Assembly (NCBI RefSeq): GCF_001937445.1
Contig: NZ_MSKS01000014.1
Coordinates: 1 to 43,159 of the forward strand
Length of the DNA: 43,159 bases
From: Actinomyces oris
GTDB lineage: Bacteria; Actinomycetota; Actinomycetes; Actinomycetales; Actinomycetaceae
Reading direction: 5' to 3'
Positions 22,542 to 30,975 of the stretch are shown piece after piece. Each line of letters begins with the position of its first letter. The first letter of the stretch is position 1. Under the pieces are notes generated by a model, which saw only the letters and a list, made by a program, of their open reading frames with translations, was not told the DNA's origin and made no database searches. A program made the translations under genes and the position numbers.

Positions 22542-25500
22542 ATGAGTATTGACAAGTACGACCAGGCCCTCAAGCAGGCGCTCGACGGCATGAACGTGCC
22601 GATGGATCTGCACGGCATCGTCTCGGCGTACCTTCAAGCAGTAGGCGAGGTCATCGCCCGAGAGGAGATCCCCGACCTCATCCTGAGCGCGGAGCGCAAC
22701 GCCCCGGGAAGAACGAAGTTCCACCTCCGGCTCAGCGAGTGGGATGCGGAGAAGGATGCCGCCTGGACTGACGGGACCGCCGCCCGCACCCCTGAACGGC
22801 GGGCGGTCGTCATGAAGCGGCTCGGCGTGAGCGATGACGTGGCGTCGCGCATCAACGAGACCTTCCCGGTCTTCGTCGATCGGACCAAGGCCATCCTCGC
22901 CCCCGACTGGACACCCTGGTACGACGAGGAGCGGCGGCGGGCGCACCACTTCTACTGGGACGGCTACCGGTCACTGCTGGAGAAGAGACTGCCGCCTGAA
23001 GCAGTGGCGAGCATCGACTCGGCCACCACCGACATCGTCGGACGACTCGCCGACCCTTCCGGGGCTGAGCCCTACCAGTCGAAGGGGCTGGTCGTCGGTC
23101 ACGTTCAGAGCGGCAAGACCGCCAACTTCACCGGTGTCATCGCCAAGGCCATCGACGCGGGTTACCGGCTCATCATCGTGCTCACCGGAACCGTGGAGAT
23201 CCTGCGCTCCCAGACCCAGCGCCGACTCGACATGGAGCTCATCGGAAGGGAGAACATCCTCTGGGGAATCAGTGAGGAGGACGAGGACCTTCTGAAGGAC
23301 GTCGACTACGTGAGCACCGATGACGTCGACTGGAAGGCGGGGCGATTCGTCTCCTACGGTCCCGGATTCACCGAAACGGGTGTTCCGGCCATCCATCGCC
23401 TGACCAGCGCCAAGTGGGACTACGGAAAGCGCAAGGACGGGCCGGGTATCCTCGATCCTCGGATCGGGCGTGAGCTCAGCAATCCAGGTAGGCCGATGTG
23501 GCACCCGGACAACATCCATCGGACCGACGTACGCATCGCCGTCGTCAAGAAGAACAAGACCGTGCTCGATAATCTGGTCAAGGACCTGCGACGAATCAGG
23601 GCCCTGCCGGCCGAGATTCCCACCCTCATCATCGACGACGAGGCCGATCAGGCCTCGGTCAACACGGTCAAACCGGACAGTGCCGGAACGCGGAAGGAGC
23701 GCACCGCGATCAACCGGCTCATCGCTGAGCTCATGGGCAGGCTGAGCCGGGCCCAGTACGTCGGTTACACCGCGACACCCTTCGCCAATGTCTTCATCTC
23801 GCCGGAGGACGCCGAGGACATCTTCCCCCGAGACTTCATCGTGAGCCTGAGCGCCCCGGAGGCGTACCGGGGCGGTCGGGCCTATCACGACTTCGAGGAG
23901 CTCACCGATGAGGAGAAGGACGATCCGGCCGTCTCGAACGAGAAGGCCTTCGTCCGCAGTCTGCGCGGTGACGACAACACCGATCCGCAGGGTGTGGAGG
24001 AGGAGCTGCGCGAGGCCCTGAACGCCTTCGTGCTCACCGGGGCGATCAAGCTGTGGAGAGCGACGAGAAGACCCTCGCTGGAGGGTGCCTTCCGCCACCA
24101 CACGATGCTGGTGCACGAGTCCGTCAAGCAGACGGAGCACGCCGAGCTCGGGGATCGGATCCGTCGCCTGTGGCAGCAGGCGGGATACGGTTCCCCCGCC
24201 TCGAATGATGCGCTGCGCAAGCTCTTCGATGAGGACTTCGCCGTCGTCTCCGCCGCCCGGCAGTGGGAGGACGACCTACCCCTTCCGGAATCCTTCGAGG
24301 ACGTGGCTCCATTCATCGGTGAGGTGCTCGACCTCGTTATGGCCGGTGGCACTGACCCGGTCGTCATCGTCAATGGTGACAAGGACCAGCAGTACAACCA
24401 GGTCGACTTCCAAAGGGATCGGGTCTGGCGAATCCTCGTCGGTGGGACGAAGCTCAGTCGGGGGTTCACCCTCGAGGGGCTGACCATCACTTATTTCAAG
24501 CGCAGGTCGACTCAGGGGGACGCCCTCATGCAGATGGGGCGGTGGTTCGGCTACAGGCGTGGATACCCTGATCTGGTGAGGCTGTACATGGCCAGAAGTG
24601 TCAAGGGGGCCGGTAAGACGACGTATGACCTCTACGAGGCATTCGGGGCGATCATGCGGGATGAGGAGCAGTTCCGTGAGCAGCTCGAGACCTTCGCCGG
24701 GCTCGGCGAGGACGGGCGTCCGCTCCTCCGTCCCATCGAGGTTCCGCCGCTCGTCTTCCAGCAGCTGCCGTGGTTGCTCCCCACGAGCCGGAACAAGATG
24801 TACAACGCCAAGCTCGATTTCAAGGGGATCGGTGGCGAGCTTCACGACTTCCCACGGCAGCCCGAGCGGGGACGCGGAGAGACGAATGCGAAGCACTTCG
24901 CACTCGTCCGACCGTGGTTCGAGCACGACCTGTTCGGACCAATCGAGTCCTTCGAGTACTGGGACCGGAAGACCGAGCGCATAGGGGAGTTCGACGGGCG
25001 GGTCGCCGTCGTCACCGCCGAGGAGATGCTCATGGTTCTGGAGGGCTTCTCATGGATGGAGCAATTCGACTTCGAACCCACCCTGGAGATGATCCGCCGT
25101 GCCATGGCCGGTGGGAAGCTGAAGGACTGGGCTGTTCTCCTCCCCATGCTCAAGGGGACGCCGGAGAAGACGGTCGACGGGCTTCGGATCCCGATGCTCA
25201 AGCGGACCCGCCGCAGTGGCACCCGCGGAGGATTCTCCGGAAGCTCCTTCCGACAGCGTGACGCCATCGAGACCATCGCTGGAAAGCCCCGCTCGAAGGA
25301 CAGGATCGCGGGAGAGCACGACGCCGCCATCACCTATCGGACGAGTACCCGTGGCGCCATGCTCCTCACCTTCGCCGCCGACCCGAAGAACGGTGCCGAG
25401 AGGACCCCGAGCCGTATGCCCGAGACGATGACCGTGGAGGACACCGCCACGCTCTTCTCCCTGGCGCTTCCCTATGCGGCCGCCCCCAGCGGGAGTATCG

Positions 25501-25556
25501 CCTTCAGTGTCAGACGCAGGGATCGGAGCAATGACCCCGTCGTCGACGCCGACTGA
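22542..25556 (+). CDS. Z1-domain helicase-like ATPase
   Basis: The 1004-residue protein matches the Z1 family of superfamily-II-like ATPases. Walker A HVQSGKTANFTG is near residue 187, motif II LIIDDEADQAS near 361, motif III-like GYTATPFANVF near 407, and motifs V/VI LVGGTKLSRGFTLEGLTITY and MQMGRWFGYRRGY near 640-672. The last block contains the arginine-finger region. The N-terminal ~180 residues are helical and unassigned, and the C-terminus is basic. Z1 proteins are known from operons with MutL/MORC-like ATPases and DUF4420. It probably remodels or translocates DNA for the partner nuclease. The Vsr gene starts inside its last 26 bp. Confidence 0.92.
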   Translation: MSIDKYDQALKQALDGMNVPMDLHGIVSAYLQAVGEVIAREEIPDLILSAERNAPGRTKFHLRLSEWDAEKDAAWTDGTAARTPERRAVVMKRLGVSDDVASRINETFPVFVDRTKAILAPDWTPWYDEERRRAHHFYWDGYRSLLEKRLPPEAVASIDSATTDIVGRLADPSGAEPYQSKGLVVGHVQSGKTANFTGVIAKAIDAGYRLIIVLTGTVEILRSQTQRRLDMELIGRENILWGISEEDEDLLKDVDYVSTDDVDWKAGRFVSYGPGFTETGVPAIHRLTSAKWDYGKRKDGPGILDPRIGRELSNPGRPMWHPDNIHRTDVRIAVVKKNKTVLDNLVKDLRRIRALPAEIPTLIIDDEADQASVNTVKPDSAGTRKERTAINRLIAELMGRLSRAQYVGYTATPFANVFISPEDAEDIFPRDFIVSLSAPEAYRGGRAYHDFEELTDEEKDDPAVSNEKAFVRSLRGDDNTDPQGVEEELREALNAFVLTGAIKLWRATRRPSLEGAFRHHTMLVHESVKQTEHAELGDRIRRLWQQAGYGSPASNDALRKLFDEDFAVVSAARQWEDDLPLPESFEDVAPFIGEVLDLVMAGGTDPVVIVNGDKDQQYNQVDFQRDRVWRILVGGTKLSRGFTLEGLTITYFKRRSTQGDALMQMGRWFGYRRGYPDLVRLYMARSVKGAGKTTYDLYEAFGAIMRDEEQFREQLETFAGLGEDGRPLLRPIEVPPLVFQQLPWLLPTSRNKMYNAKLDFKGIGGELHDFPRQPERGRGETNAKHFALVRPWFEHDLFGPIESFEYWDRKTERIGEFDGRVAVVTAEEMLMVLEGFSWMEQFDFEPTLEMIRRAMAGGKLKDWAVLLPMLKGTPEKTVDGLRIPMLKRTRRSGTRGGFSGSSFRQRDAIETIAGKPRSKDRIAGEHDAAITYRTSTRGAMLLTFAADPKNGAERTPSRMPETMTVEDTATLFSLALPYAAAPSGSIAFSVRRRDRSNDPVVDAD

Positions 25557-26028
25557 GCCGGAGAGGTCGCAGCCTCGGCGGCCGGGACGGGTCGATGCCC
25601 CGTCCTGGGCGTCGACGCCGGGCGTGGCCAGGTCCATGCGTGCCAACATGCACCGGGACACCAAGCCCGAGCTCGCGATCCGGCGACTGCTGCACACCCG
25701 GGGCCTGCGCTACCGCGTGGACATGGCGCCCTGGAGCAACAAGCGCCGGCGGGCGGACATCGTGTTCACCCGCCGGCGCCTGGCCGTATTCATCGACGGC
25801 TGCTTCTGGCACGGGTGCCCCGAGCACGCGACGGTGCCGGTGACGAACGCCGACTACTGGCGCCCGAAGCTCGCGAGGAACATCGAACGGGACCGGGAGA
25901 CCACCGCGATGGCAGAGGCGGAGGGGTGGACGGTGCTGCGGATCTGGGAGCACGTCCCGCCCGAGGAGGCCGTGCGGCTCATCGTCCGGGCCCTCGACGA
26001 GGGCGAAGAGCCCAACGGGCGCCTGTGA
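25531..26028 (+). CDS. vsr: Vsr-type very short patch repair endonuclease
   Basis: The 165-residue protein starts at an ATG overlapping the Z1 gene by 26 bp, with ggag upstream. A Pro-rich lead (1-35) precedes the Vsr fold: MRANMHRDTKPELAIRRLLH, RRRADIVFTRRRLAVFIDGC, then FWHGCPEH and NIERDRE. The D51, W68 and H69 equivalents of E. coli Vsr are present. The T63-H64 pair is Ile-Asp here, a variant seen in many actinobacterial homologues. Vsr nicks at T:G mismatches arising from deaminated 5-methylcytosine, which fits the dcm gene at the far end of the island. It may alternatively act as a restriction nickase. Confidence 0.88.
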   Translation: MTPSSTPTEPERSQPRRPGRVDAPSWASTPGVARSMRANMHRDTKPELAIRRLLHTRGLRYRVDMAPWSNKRRRADIVFTRRRLAVFIDGCFWHGCPEHATVPVTNADYWRPKLARNIERDRETTAMAEAEGWTVLRIWEHVPPEEAVRLIVRALDEGEEPNGRL

Positions 26029-26040
26029 GCCTCAGCAGCC

Positions 26041-27345
26041 TCAGGCCATCGGGTCCCAGCTGGGCAGCATGACGGGCTCGGTCTCCAGGGCGGCGCGGAC
26101 TTCCTCGGGCAGGCGGCTCGCGCGCACCACGACCTCGAAGACGTACTCGTCGAACCAGGAGTCGCTCATCGTGTGGAAGCCCTTGTCCCCGAACTTGTCG
26201 CCCCAGGAGTTCTCCACCCGCCAGCGCCGCGGGACGCCGTCGACCAGGTCGACGCCGGTCAGGCACATGGCGTGCGTGAGCGCCGACTCGCGCGCCACCA
26301 GCCGCTCGGCCTTCGTCATCGACAGGTCCACCCCGTACAGGCCCTCGTAGTCATGCAGGGCGGCGTCCCAGATCCCGGCCTTCTTGTCCCGCTGCTTGGC
26401 GACGTCGCAGGCGAACCACACCGGCTCGCCGTCCTGGATCGCGGCGATCGCGGCGGCCTTGAGCACCTCCAGCTCGGCGGTGACGTGATCCTGGACCGGT
26501 TCGCCCACCATGACGTCGCTGCGGCCCATGCCGTAGCGCGTGTTGACCGCGATCTCGGGGCGCGGGTCGTGGGCCACGACCACGAACTCCTCCACCCCGG
26601 TGACATAGCGCTGCGCGAACTGTCGCGGCGTGAGCGTCCCGACCCGGTGAAACTCCTTGTTCTTATCGCGGTACTGCCACACGAACTCCTCGGGCGGGGT
26701 CCCCAGATGGATGCACAGCATCCGGTGAACCTGCTCCAGGGCCGTGAGCCGCAGCGGCTCAGGGTCGACGCCGTCGGCCACCGCGGCCCGCAGTCGCAGG
26801 GCCGTGCGCCGCAGCAGCGTGGCCAGGTGCTCGTTCATCGCCTCGGAGTTACCGGCCGAGACCGTGTCCGGCATGGCGTAGGCCGGGACGATCCCGTACT
26901 TGGCCACCAGACGCGCGAACTCCGGCCACCAGCCGCCGTCGGGAATGGGGGAGTACAGGGAGTCGACGACCTCGCGGTCATCCAGGGGGCGGTCCGCCTC
27001 GGCGATGACGCGGGTGAGGAAGGCGTTGGCCTTCTCCAGCTTGTCGTAGAAGAAGGGGAAGGCCTGGCTCAGCTCCAGGGAGTCGAGCTCGAGCTCCTTG
27101 AGCATGGAGGCGCGCAGCACGTTGAGGCCGGCGAAGGCCCAGCAGCGCCCCGACTGCTTCTGGTCGGTGATCGAGGCGTCCGGGACAAGGTCGGACACGG
27201 AGGTGTCGATGGAGGTCACCGCGGTCCGGTCCAGGGAGACCTGCTCCACGTCCGTGGTGGCGACGGCGTTGCCGGCCAGGCGGGCGGCGGGGTCGGCGAG
27301 GAAGGCGGCATTGCGCTGGGCGACCCAGGAGGTGTCGATTGTCAT
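26041..27345 (-). CDS. pepC: Aminopeptidase C (bleomycin-hydrolase-type C1 peptidase)
   Basis: The 434-residue cytosolic cysteine peptidase matches family C1B. Catalytic Cys lies in DQKQSGRCWAFAGLNVLR (C68), His in THAMCLTGVDL (about 360) and Asn in RVENSWGDKFGDKGFHTMSD (about 383), in canonical order. It trims N-terminal residues from peptides, probably for amino-acid recovery. The length is typical. It converges on the Vsr gene with 12 nt between stops and marks the return to ordinary chromosome at the island's right edge. Its ATG is the first Met of the conserved protein. Confidence 0.95.
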   Translation of the reverse strand: MTIDTSWVAQRNAAFLADPAARLAGNAVATTDVEQVSLDRTAVTSIDTSVSDLVPDASITDQKQSGRCWAFAGLNVLRASMLKELELDSLELSQAFPFFYDKLEKANAFLTRVIAEADRPLDDREVVDSLYSPIPDGGWWPEFARLVAKYGIVPAYAMPDTVSAGNSEAMNEHLATLLRRTALRLRAAVADGVDPEPLRLTALEQVHRMLCIHLGTPPEEFVWQYRDKNKEFHRVGTLTPRQFAQRYVTGVEEFVVVAHDPRPEIAVNTRYGMGRSDVMVGEPVQDHVTAELEVLKAAAIAAIQDGEPVWFACDVAKQRDKKAGIWDAALHDYEGLYGVDLSMTKAERLVARESALTHAMCLTGVDLVDGVPRRWRVENSWGDKFGDKGFHTMSDSWFDEYVFEVVVRASRLPEEVRAALETEPVMLPSWDPMA

Positions 27346-27446
27346 GGGCAGAGGATAGATCGGTCGCGCGCTCGCGTCCCCACCGGGCCGCCGGGCGCCG
27401 TCGCCGAACCGCCTGCCGGGTGACCCGGCGTCGGTAGGATCCAGTC

Positions 27447-28118
27447 ATGACGCAGCCCCGCCAGCAGCACTCCGATCCGCAGTCCGACGCCGCTCACTCC
27501 GCCTCCCGCTGGGAGGAACGCTACGCCTCGGTCGAGCAGCTCTGGTCGGGTCGCCCCAACGACTGGCTGCCGGAGCTCGCCACCGACTGGAGCCCCGGGA
27601 CCGCCCTGGAGATCGGCTGCGGCGAGGGCGCCGACGTCCTGTGGCTGGCCGAGCGCGGCTGGCAGGTGATCGGGCTGGACCTGTCCGCCACCGCCATCGG
27701 GCGTCTGACCGGGCAGGCCGAGCGGCTCGGGGTCGCCTCGCGCGTGACCGGCCGCGTGCACGACGCCGGAGACGGCCTGCCGGCCGGCCCCTTCGACCTG
27801 GTGACGAGCTTCTACGTCCACGGCGGCCACGAGCCGGGCTCCCTGGACCTCATGGCCCTCCTGTCCGACGCCGCCGCCCGCGTCGCCCCCGGCGGGCACC
27901 TGCTCACCGCGGTGCACGCCGTCAACCCGGCCTGGCACACCCACCACGCCCGCACCTACACGGCCGCCGAGCTCCTCGAGGGCCTGGCCGAGGCGACGGC
28001 CGGCTGGGAGGTCGTCGTCGGCGAGGAGCGGGACCGGCAGGCCACGGGGCCCGACGGTCAGGAGGGGTACCGGGCCGACGCCGTCGTGTGCCTGCGCAGG
28101 CCGCCGGCCTCGGTATGA
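27447..28118 (+). CDS. Class I SAM-dependent methyltransferase
   Basis: The 223-residue protein has the Rossmann methyltransferase fold. Motif I ALEIGCGEGADVLWLAERGW is near residues 51-70, motif II GLDLSATAI near 76-84, and a motif IV region is at GPFDLVTSFYVHG. The fold resembles the thiopurine/tellurite-resistance (TehB-like) and small-molecule methylase group, with WEERYASVEQLWSGRPNDWL as the typical N-terminal cap. The substrate is unknown. It is divergent from pepC, and an AT-rich tatgat overlaps its 3' end. No operon partner is visible. Confidence 0.85.
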   Translation: MTQPRQQHSDPQSDAAHSASRWEERYASVEQLWSGRPNDWLPELATDWSPGTALEIGCGEGADVLWLAERGWQVIGLDLSATAIGRLTGQAERLGVASRVTGRVHDAGDGLPAGPFDLVTSFYVHGGHEPGSLDLMALLSDAAARVAPGGHLLTAVHAVNPAWHTHHARTYTAAELLEGLAEATAGWEVVVGEERDRQATGPDGQEGYRADAVVCLRRPPASV

Positions 28119-28386
28119 TGGACAAGCCGTGGGAAAGGCCCTGAAGAAGTGCCGGAATATTCTGGGTAATCGCCGGAATGTGGTGCACACTACGTAGAAA
28201 TGGCGGAATGGCGCCTATTTCTCAGCGTGTTCATAGGGGAATTCGGGGGGTCCGCTCAGGATCGGTGGGTTACATAGTTACTGCCGCCGGACGGAACCGG
28301 TCACGAGGGTTGGGGAGCCCGATGACTGGCAGGTCTCCGAGTCTGGAACGGGTCTTAGGGAGCCCGGACCGGACGTTCTGGTGAAG

Positions 28387-28436
28387 GAGGTCCTGCCTCC
28401 CCGGCCTTATGGGAAGCCGGGTAGCAGGAGGACCTC
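28387..28436 (+). other. Bulged RNA hairpin
   Basis: The outer stem gaggtcc/ggacctc continues, after a 3-nt bulge on the 3' side, into tgc/gca and then cccggc/gccggg, closing on a loop at 28406-28415. The interrupted, layered stem is more like a structured RNA than a simple terminator. Confidence 0.55.
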
Positions 28437-28446
28437 GCGAGGCTTG

Positions 28447-28490
28447 GGCCCGCGGTCCGGGAAACCGGACCGCGGGCCGAGTCCTTTATT
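28447..28490 (+). terminator. 14-bp GC-rich stem with GAAA tetraloop and T-rich tail
   Basis: ggcccgcggtccgg (28447-28460) pairs perfectly with ccggaccgcgggcc (28465-28478) around a GNRA-type gaaa loop. The sequence cgagtcctttatt follows. This is a good intrinsic terminator for transcription coming from the left. It would end any RNA made from the 28119-28446 region. Confidence 0.7.
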
Positions 28491-28583
28491 GAGGAGGTGG
28501 GCCCGAGGCCCGGCCACCGTCAGCTCGTCGAGCCTTTCTTCCGGTGCGTGGCGCGAGGACGTGCGGTTCACCGGGGGCCACAG

Positions 28584-28626
28584 GCGCCGGAGTGCAGGGC
28601 TGATCCACAGGGCTGCAAGCCGGCGC
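28584..28626 (+). other. Imperfect hairpin just upstream of the WXG100-like gene
   Basis: gcgccggagtgcag pairs with ctgcaagccggcgc at 12 of 14 positions around a 15-nt loop. It lies 34 nt before the ATG at 28661 and could affect expression of that pair of genes. Confidence 0.4.
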
Positions 28627-28660
28627 TGCGGCCGCCTCTGGGCCGCCCTACCGTCGAGTC

Positions 28661-28882
28661 ATGTCTTTCTCACTGTCACGCTCCAGGGCGGACTACGACG
28701 CCGCTGTCACTCAGTTCCCCACCTCGGTCCCCGCCAGCTGGGTGGGGGCGGACTCCACCGCCTGCCAGACGGCGCTCACGAATGCCTCCGGGCTCCTGAC
28801 CGCGTTGGCGACGCGCTACGACACGGCCGCCTCCAAGGTCGGTGTCATCGAGTCACGCAACTCACCGGATGGAACGAGCTGA
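28661..28882 (+). CDS. Small WXG100-like protein
   Basis: The 73-residue protein is helical, with a central SWVGADSTACQTAL resembling the W-x-G turn between the two helices of WXG100/ESX-type secreted proteins. It is shorter than the usual ~100 residues and lacks an obvious C-terminal Y-x3-D/E signal. The next gene begins 2 nt after its stop and encodes a hydrolase with a similar N-terminal helical region. That is a common arrangement for a type VII partner and its effector. No ribosome site is evident. No type VII ATPase is in the window, so the export route is speculative. Confidence 0.5.
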   Translation: MSFSLSRSRADYDAAVTQFPTSVPASWVGADSTACQTALTNASGLLTALATRYDTAASKVGVIESRNSPDGTS

Positions 28883-28884
28883 TT

Positions 28885-30843
28885 ATGAGTCCAGTTGCCA
28901 TGGACGGAGACAGTCCTTACCCCGCCTGGAAACAGGACCCCCACGCGACGGATCCGCCTTATGCCAACCAGCCGCCCCCGAAACCCAAGACTCCTCCCGC
29001 CTCGGCCGCCCCGGAGGATAGCGGCCACAGCTGGACCATATGGAGTGGGGGCCCTGCGGTGGTGGTGTCGGGCGGAACCGTCTCCGTGAACACGAGTGAT
29101 CTCGACTCCCTGGCCAGCAGCCTCAACTCGGCGGCAGGCTCCTTGGATGACGCGCGAACCCTCATTGCCAATGTGGTCACTGAAGTGAATGAGGCGCCGC
29201 CTCCACCGGTATCCCCACCCAGCATCCCTTACCCGATCCTGGCGGGCCTCGATCTGGAGAAGTCCAACGCTCTTCAGGCCCTGGATGCGTTGACCACCGG
29301 GCCGGGGTCGCTTGAGGCTGTCGCCGGTACGCTGCGCGGCATTGCCTCCGACGTCACCGCCTGCTCCCAGGCCCACACCCTGGCCGACGGGAAGGCAGCT
29401 CCCGTCAATGGTCTTGTGGGACCCGTGGACGTGCGGGCCTTCGACGCCGGTCTCCTCCAGCTGGCGCTGGGATCCTCCGCCGTTGCTCAGTTCCCCACGA
29501 TCTCAGCGCTGCTGGCGTCGTCAACGATGGGGGGCTGGGTGCTCTACAAGCTGGTGGAGGACAGCGAAGACGGGCAGGCCGCCGTCGAGGTCCTCCAGCT
29601 CCTGCTCAGTGACCCGACCACTGAGCAATGGGTCAAGGAGGACCTCGTCAGGATCGTCCTGCTGACGCGCTGGCTGAAGAACGCCAAGACCGGGCGGGAG
29701 GCCGCCACGGTCCAGGCATACCTCCAGCAGGTCTCCCAGCGTCTCGACCCCTGGGCGAAGCAGCGCCTGCCCGGGCAGGTCGCCGTCGGGACGCAGACCG
29801 TCGACACCAAGAGCCTCACGCCCATGCAACGCGTCGCCATGGTCCTGGGCGCGAACGCTGCCGCGATAGGGGCGGGGGTCTACGGCACCCAGAGCGGCGT
29901 CACGGTCACCCCCGTCGGCGGCAACGGATCCACCGTGCTGCCGCCCGCCGCCAAGGACCCCTTCGGGCTCGCCAGCGCCGTGAATCCCGGTATGACCGGC
30001 AAGGGCAAGGAGACCAAGTCCCCGCAGAGCATCTCCGAGACCATCACCCACTGTCAGGAGGTGCAGTCCTCGAAGAACTCCCTGGGGCAGGGCTACGAGG
30101 AGGCCGGGGTCATCTCCATCCAGCGGGTCGAGCACGCCGACGGCCGAGTCTCCTGGGTCGTCTACGTCCCCGGCACCACGGACTGGACCTCCGGCGACGG
30201 CGAGCCGCAGGACCTGCTCACCAACCTTGAGGCCGTGGGTGGCACGCCCACGGCCATGGAGAGCGGCGTCGTCACCGCCATGCGCCAGGCCGGCATCCAA
30301 CCAGGGGAGGAGGTCGCCCTCTACGGCCACTCCCAGGGCGGGATCACGGTCTCCAACATCGCCGCCGACCCCGCGATCCAGGGGCGTTACAACATCACCA
30401 CGGTCCTCACCGCCGGCTCGCCCACCGCGGGAGCCGACATCCCCGACAACGTCCACGCCCTGCACCTGGAGAACACCGGCGACGCCGTCCCCGGGCTCGA
30501 CGCCGCGCCCACACCCACCGGCCCCCACCGGCAGGTCGCCATGCTCGATACCCACCAGACGAGTACGAACGGCTACCCGCACGCCTCCTCCGCCTACGCC
30601 CAGGCCGCTGAGGGGTTGGAGGACAAGGCGCCCGAGCTGGCCGACTGGAACAAGTCCTTCTCGCGGGCCTCGGGCGCCGGCGAGCAGGGGACGAGCACGA
30701 CCGAGTACACCTTCGCGGTCCAGCGCAACACCGACCCCAACGGGATCTACAAGGGCGGCGCCACCTACCGGGGCAAGGTGCCGTCGGCGCAACCCTCCTA
30801 CCCGCGGCCCACCCCGAGCCCGCAGCCGACGGGCGAGCACTAG
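28885..30843 (+). CDS. Alpha/beta-hydrolase protein with WXG/LXG-like N-terminal region
   Basis: The 652-residue protein begins with a Pro-rich, polar segment (1-55). A helical region follows (TSDLDSLASSLNSAAGSLDDARTLI, near 72-96) of the type found in ESX-linked toxins and lipases. The hydrolase domain is C-terminal: VYVPGTTDW, nucleophile elbow YGHSQGGITVSN with Ser483, acid in ENTGDAVPGLD, and candidate His in YPHASSAYAQ. This order suits a lipase or esterase. The tail is Pro/Ser-rich. There is no classical signal peptide, so any secretion would depend on the small partner at 28661. The role may be extracellular lipid or ester hydrolysis or contact-dependent toxicity; neither is proven. 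Confidence 0.7.
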   Translation: MSPVAMDGDSPYPAWKQDPHATDPPYANQPPPKPKTPPASAAPEDSGHSWTIWSGGPAVVVSGGTVSVNTSDLDSLASSLNSAAGSLDDARTLIANVVTEVNEAPPPPVSPPSIPYPILAGLDLEKSNALQALDALTTGPGSLEAVAGTLRGIASDVTACSQAHTLADGKAAPVNGLVGPVDVRAFDAGLLQLALGSSAVAQFPTISALLASSTMGGWVLYKLVEDSEDGQAAVEVLQLLLSDPTTEQWVKEDLVRIVLLTRWLKNAKTGREAATVQAYLQQVSQRLDPWAKQRLPGQVAVGTQTVDTKSLTPMQRVAMVLGANAAAIGAGVYGTQSGVTVTPVGGNGSTVLPPAAKDPFGLASAVNPGMTGKGKETKSPQSISETITHCQEVQSSKNSLGQGYEEAGVISIQRVEHADGRVSWVVYVPGTTDWTSGDGEPQDLLTNLEAVGGTPTAMESGVVTAMRQAGIQPGEEVALYGHSQGGITVSNIAADPAIQGRYNITTVLTAGSPTAGADIPDNVHALHLENTGDAVPGLDAAPTPTGPHRQVAMLDTHQTSTNGYPHASSAYAQAAEGLEDKAPELADWNKSFSRASGAGEQGTSTTEYTFAVQRNTDPNGIYKGGATYRGKVPSAQPSYPRPTPSPQPTGEH

Positions 30844-30975
30844 GTGTGAGGTCATGACACTGGTGACATGTGCTGGCACGCGGGTGCCGGCCTGCTCAGG
30901 GAGGCACCGGGTGACGCCCGGAGGCGCCGGCCGGCACCAGCTGAGCCGTCCGGCGCACCTCCGGCGTCGTCGGTC

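Larger units (their letters stand above)
28119..28660 (+). other. 542-nt gene-free region with several strong RNA hairpins
   Basis: No credible coding sequence is present. Near the right side, two hairpins lie back to back (28387-28436 and 28447-28478), and another lies at 28584-28626. A tatgat box at 28114-28119 could drive an RNA across the region. The sequence also contains repeated gggagcccgga-like segments (about 28313 and 28360). It may hold a structured small RNA or a regulatory leader for the downstream pair of genes. I cannot match it to a known RNA class. Confidence 0.45.

Noticed and set aside
26173-27423. 416-codon plus-strand frame over pepC
   Set aside because: It is antisense to a complete cysteine peptidase and shows no domain.
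28119-28660. RNase P, tmRNA or 6S RNA gene
   Set aside because: None of the diagnostic conserved segments of those RNAs could be recognised; only generic hairpins are present.
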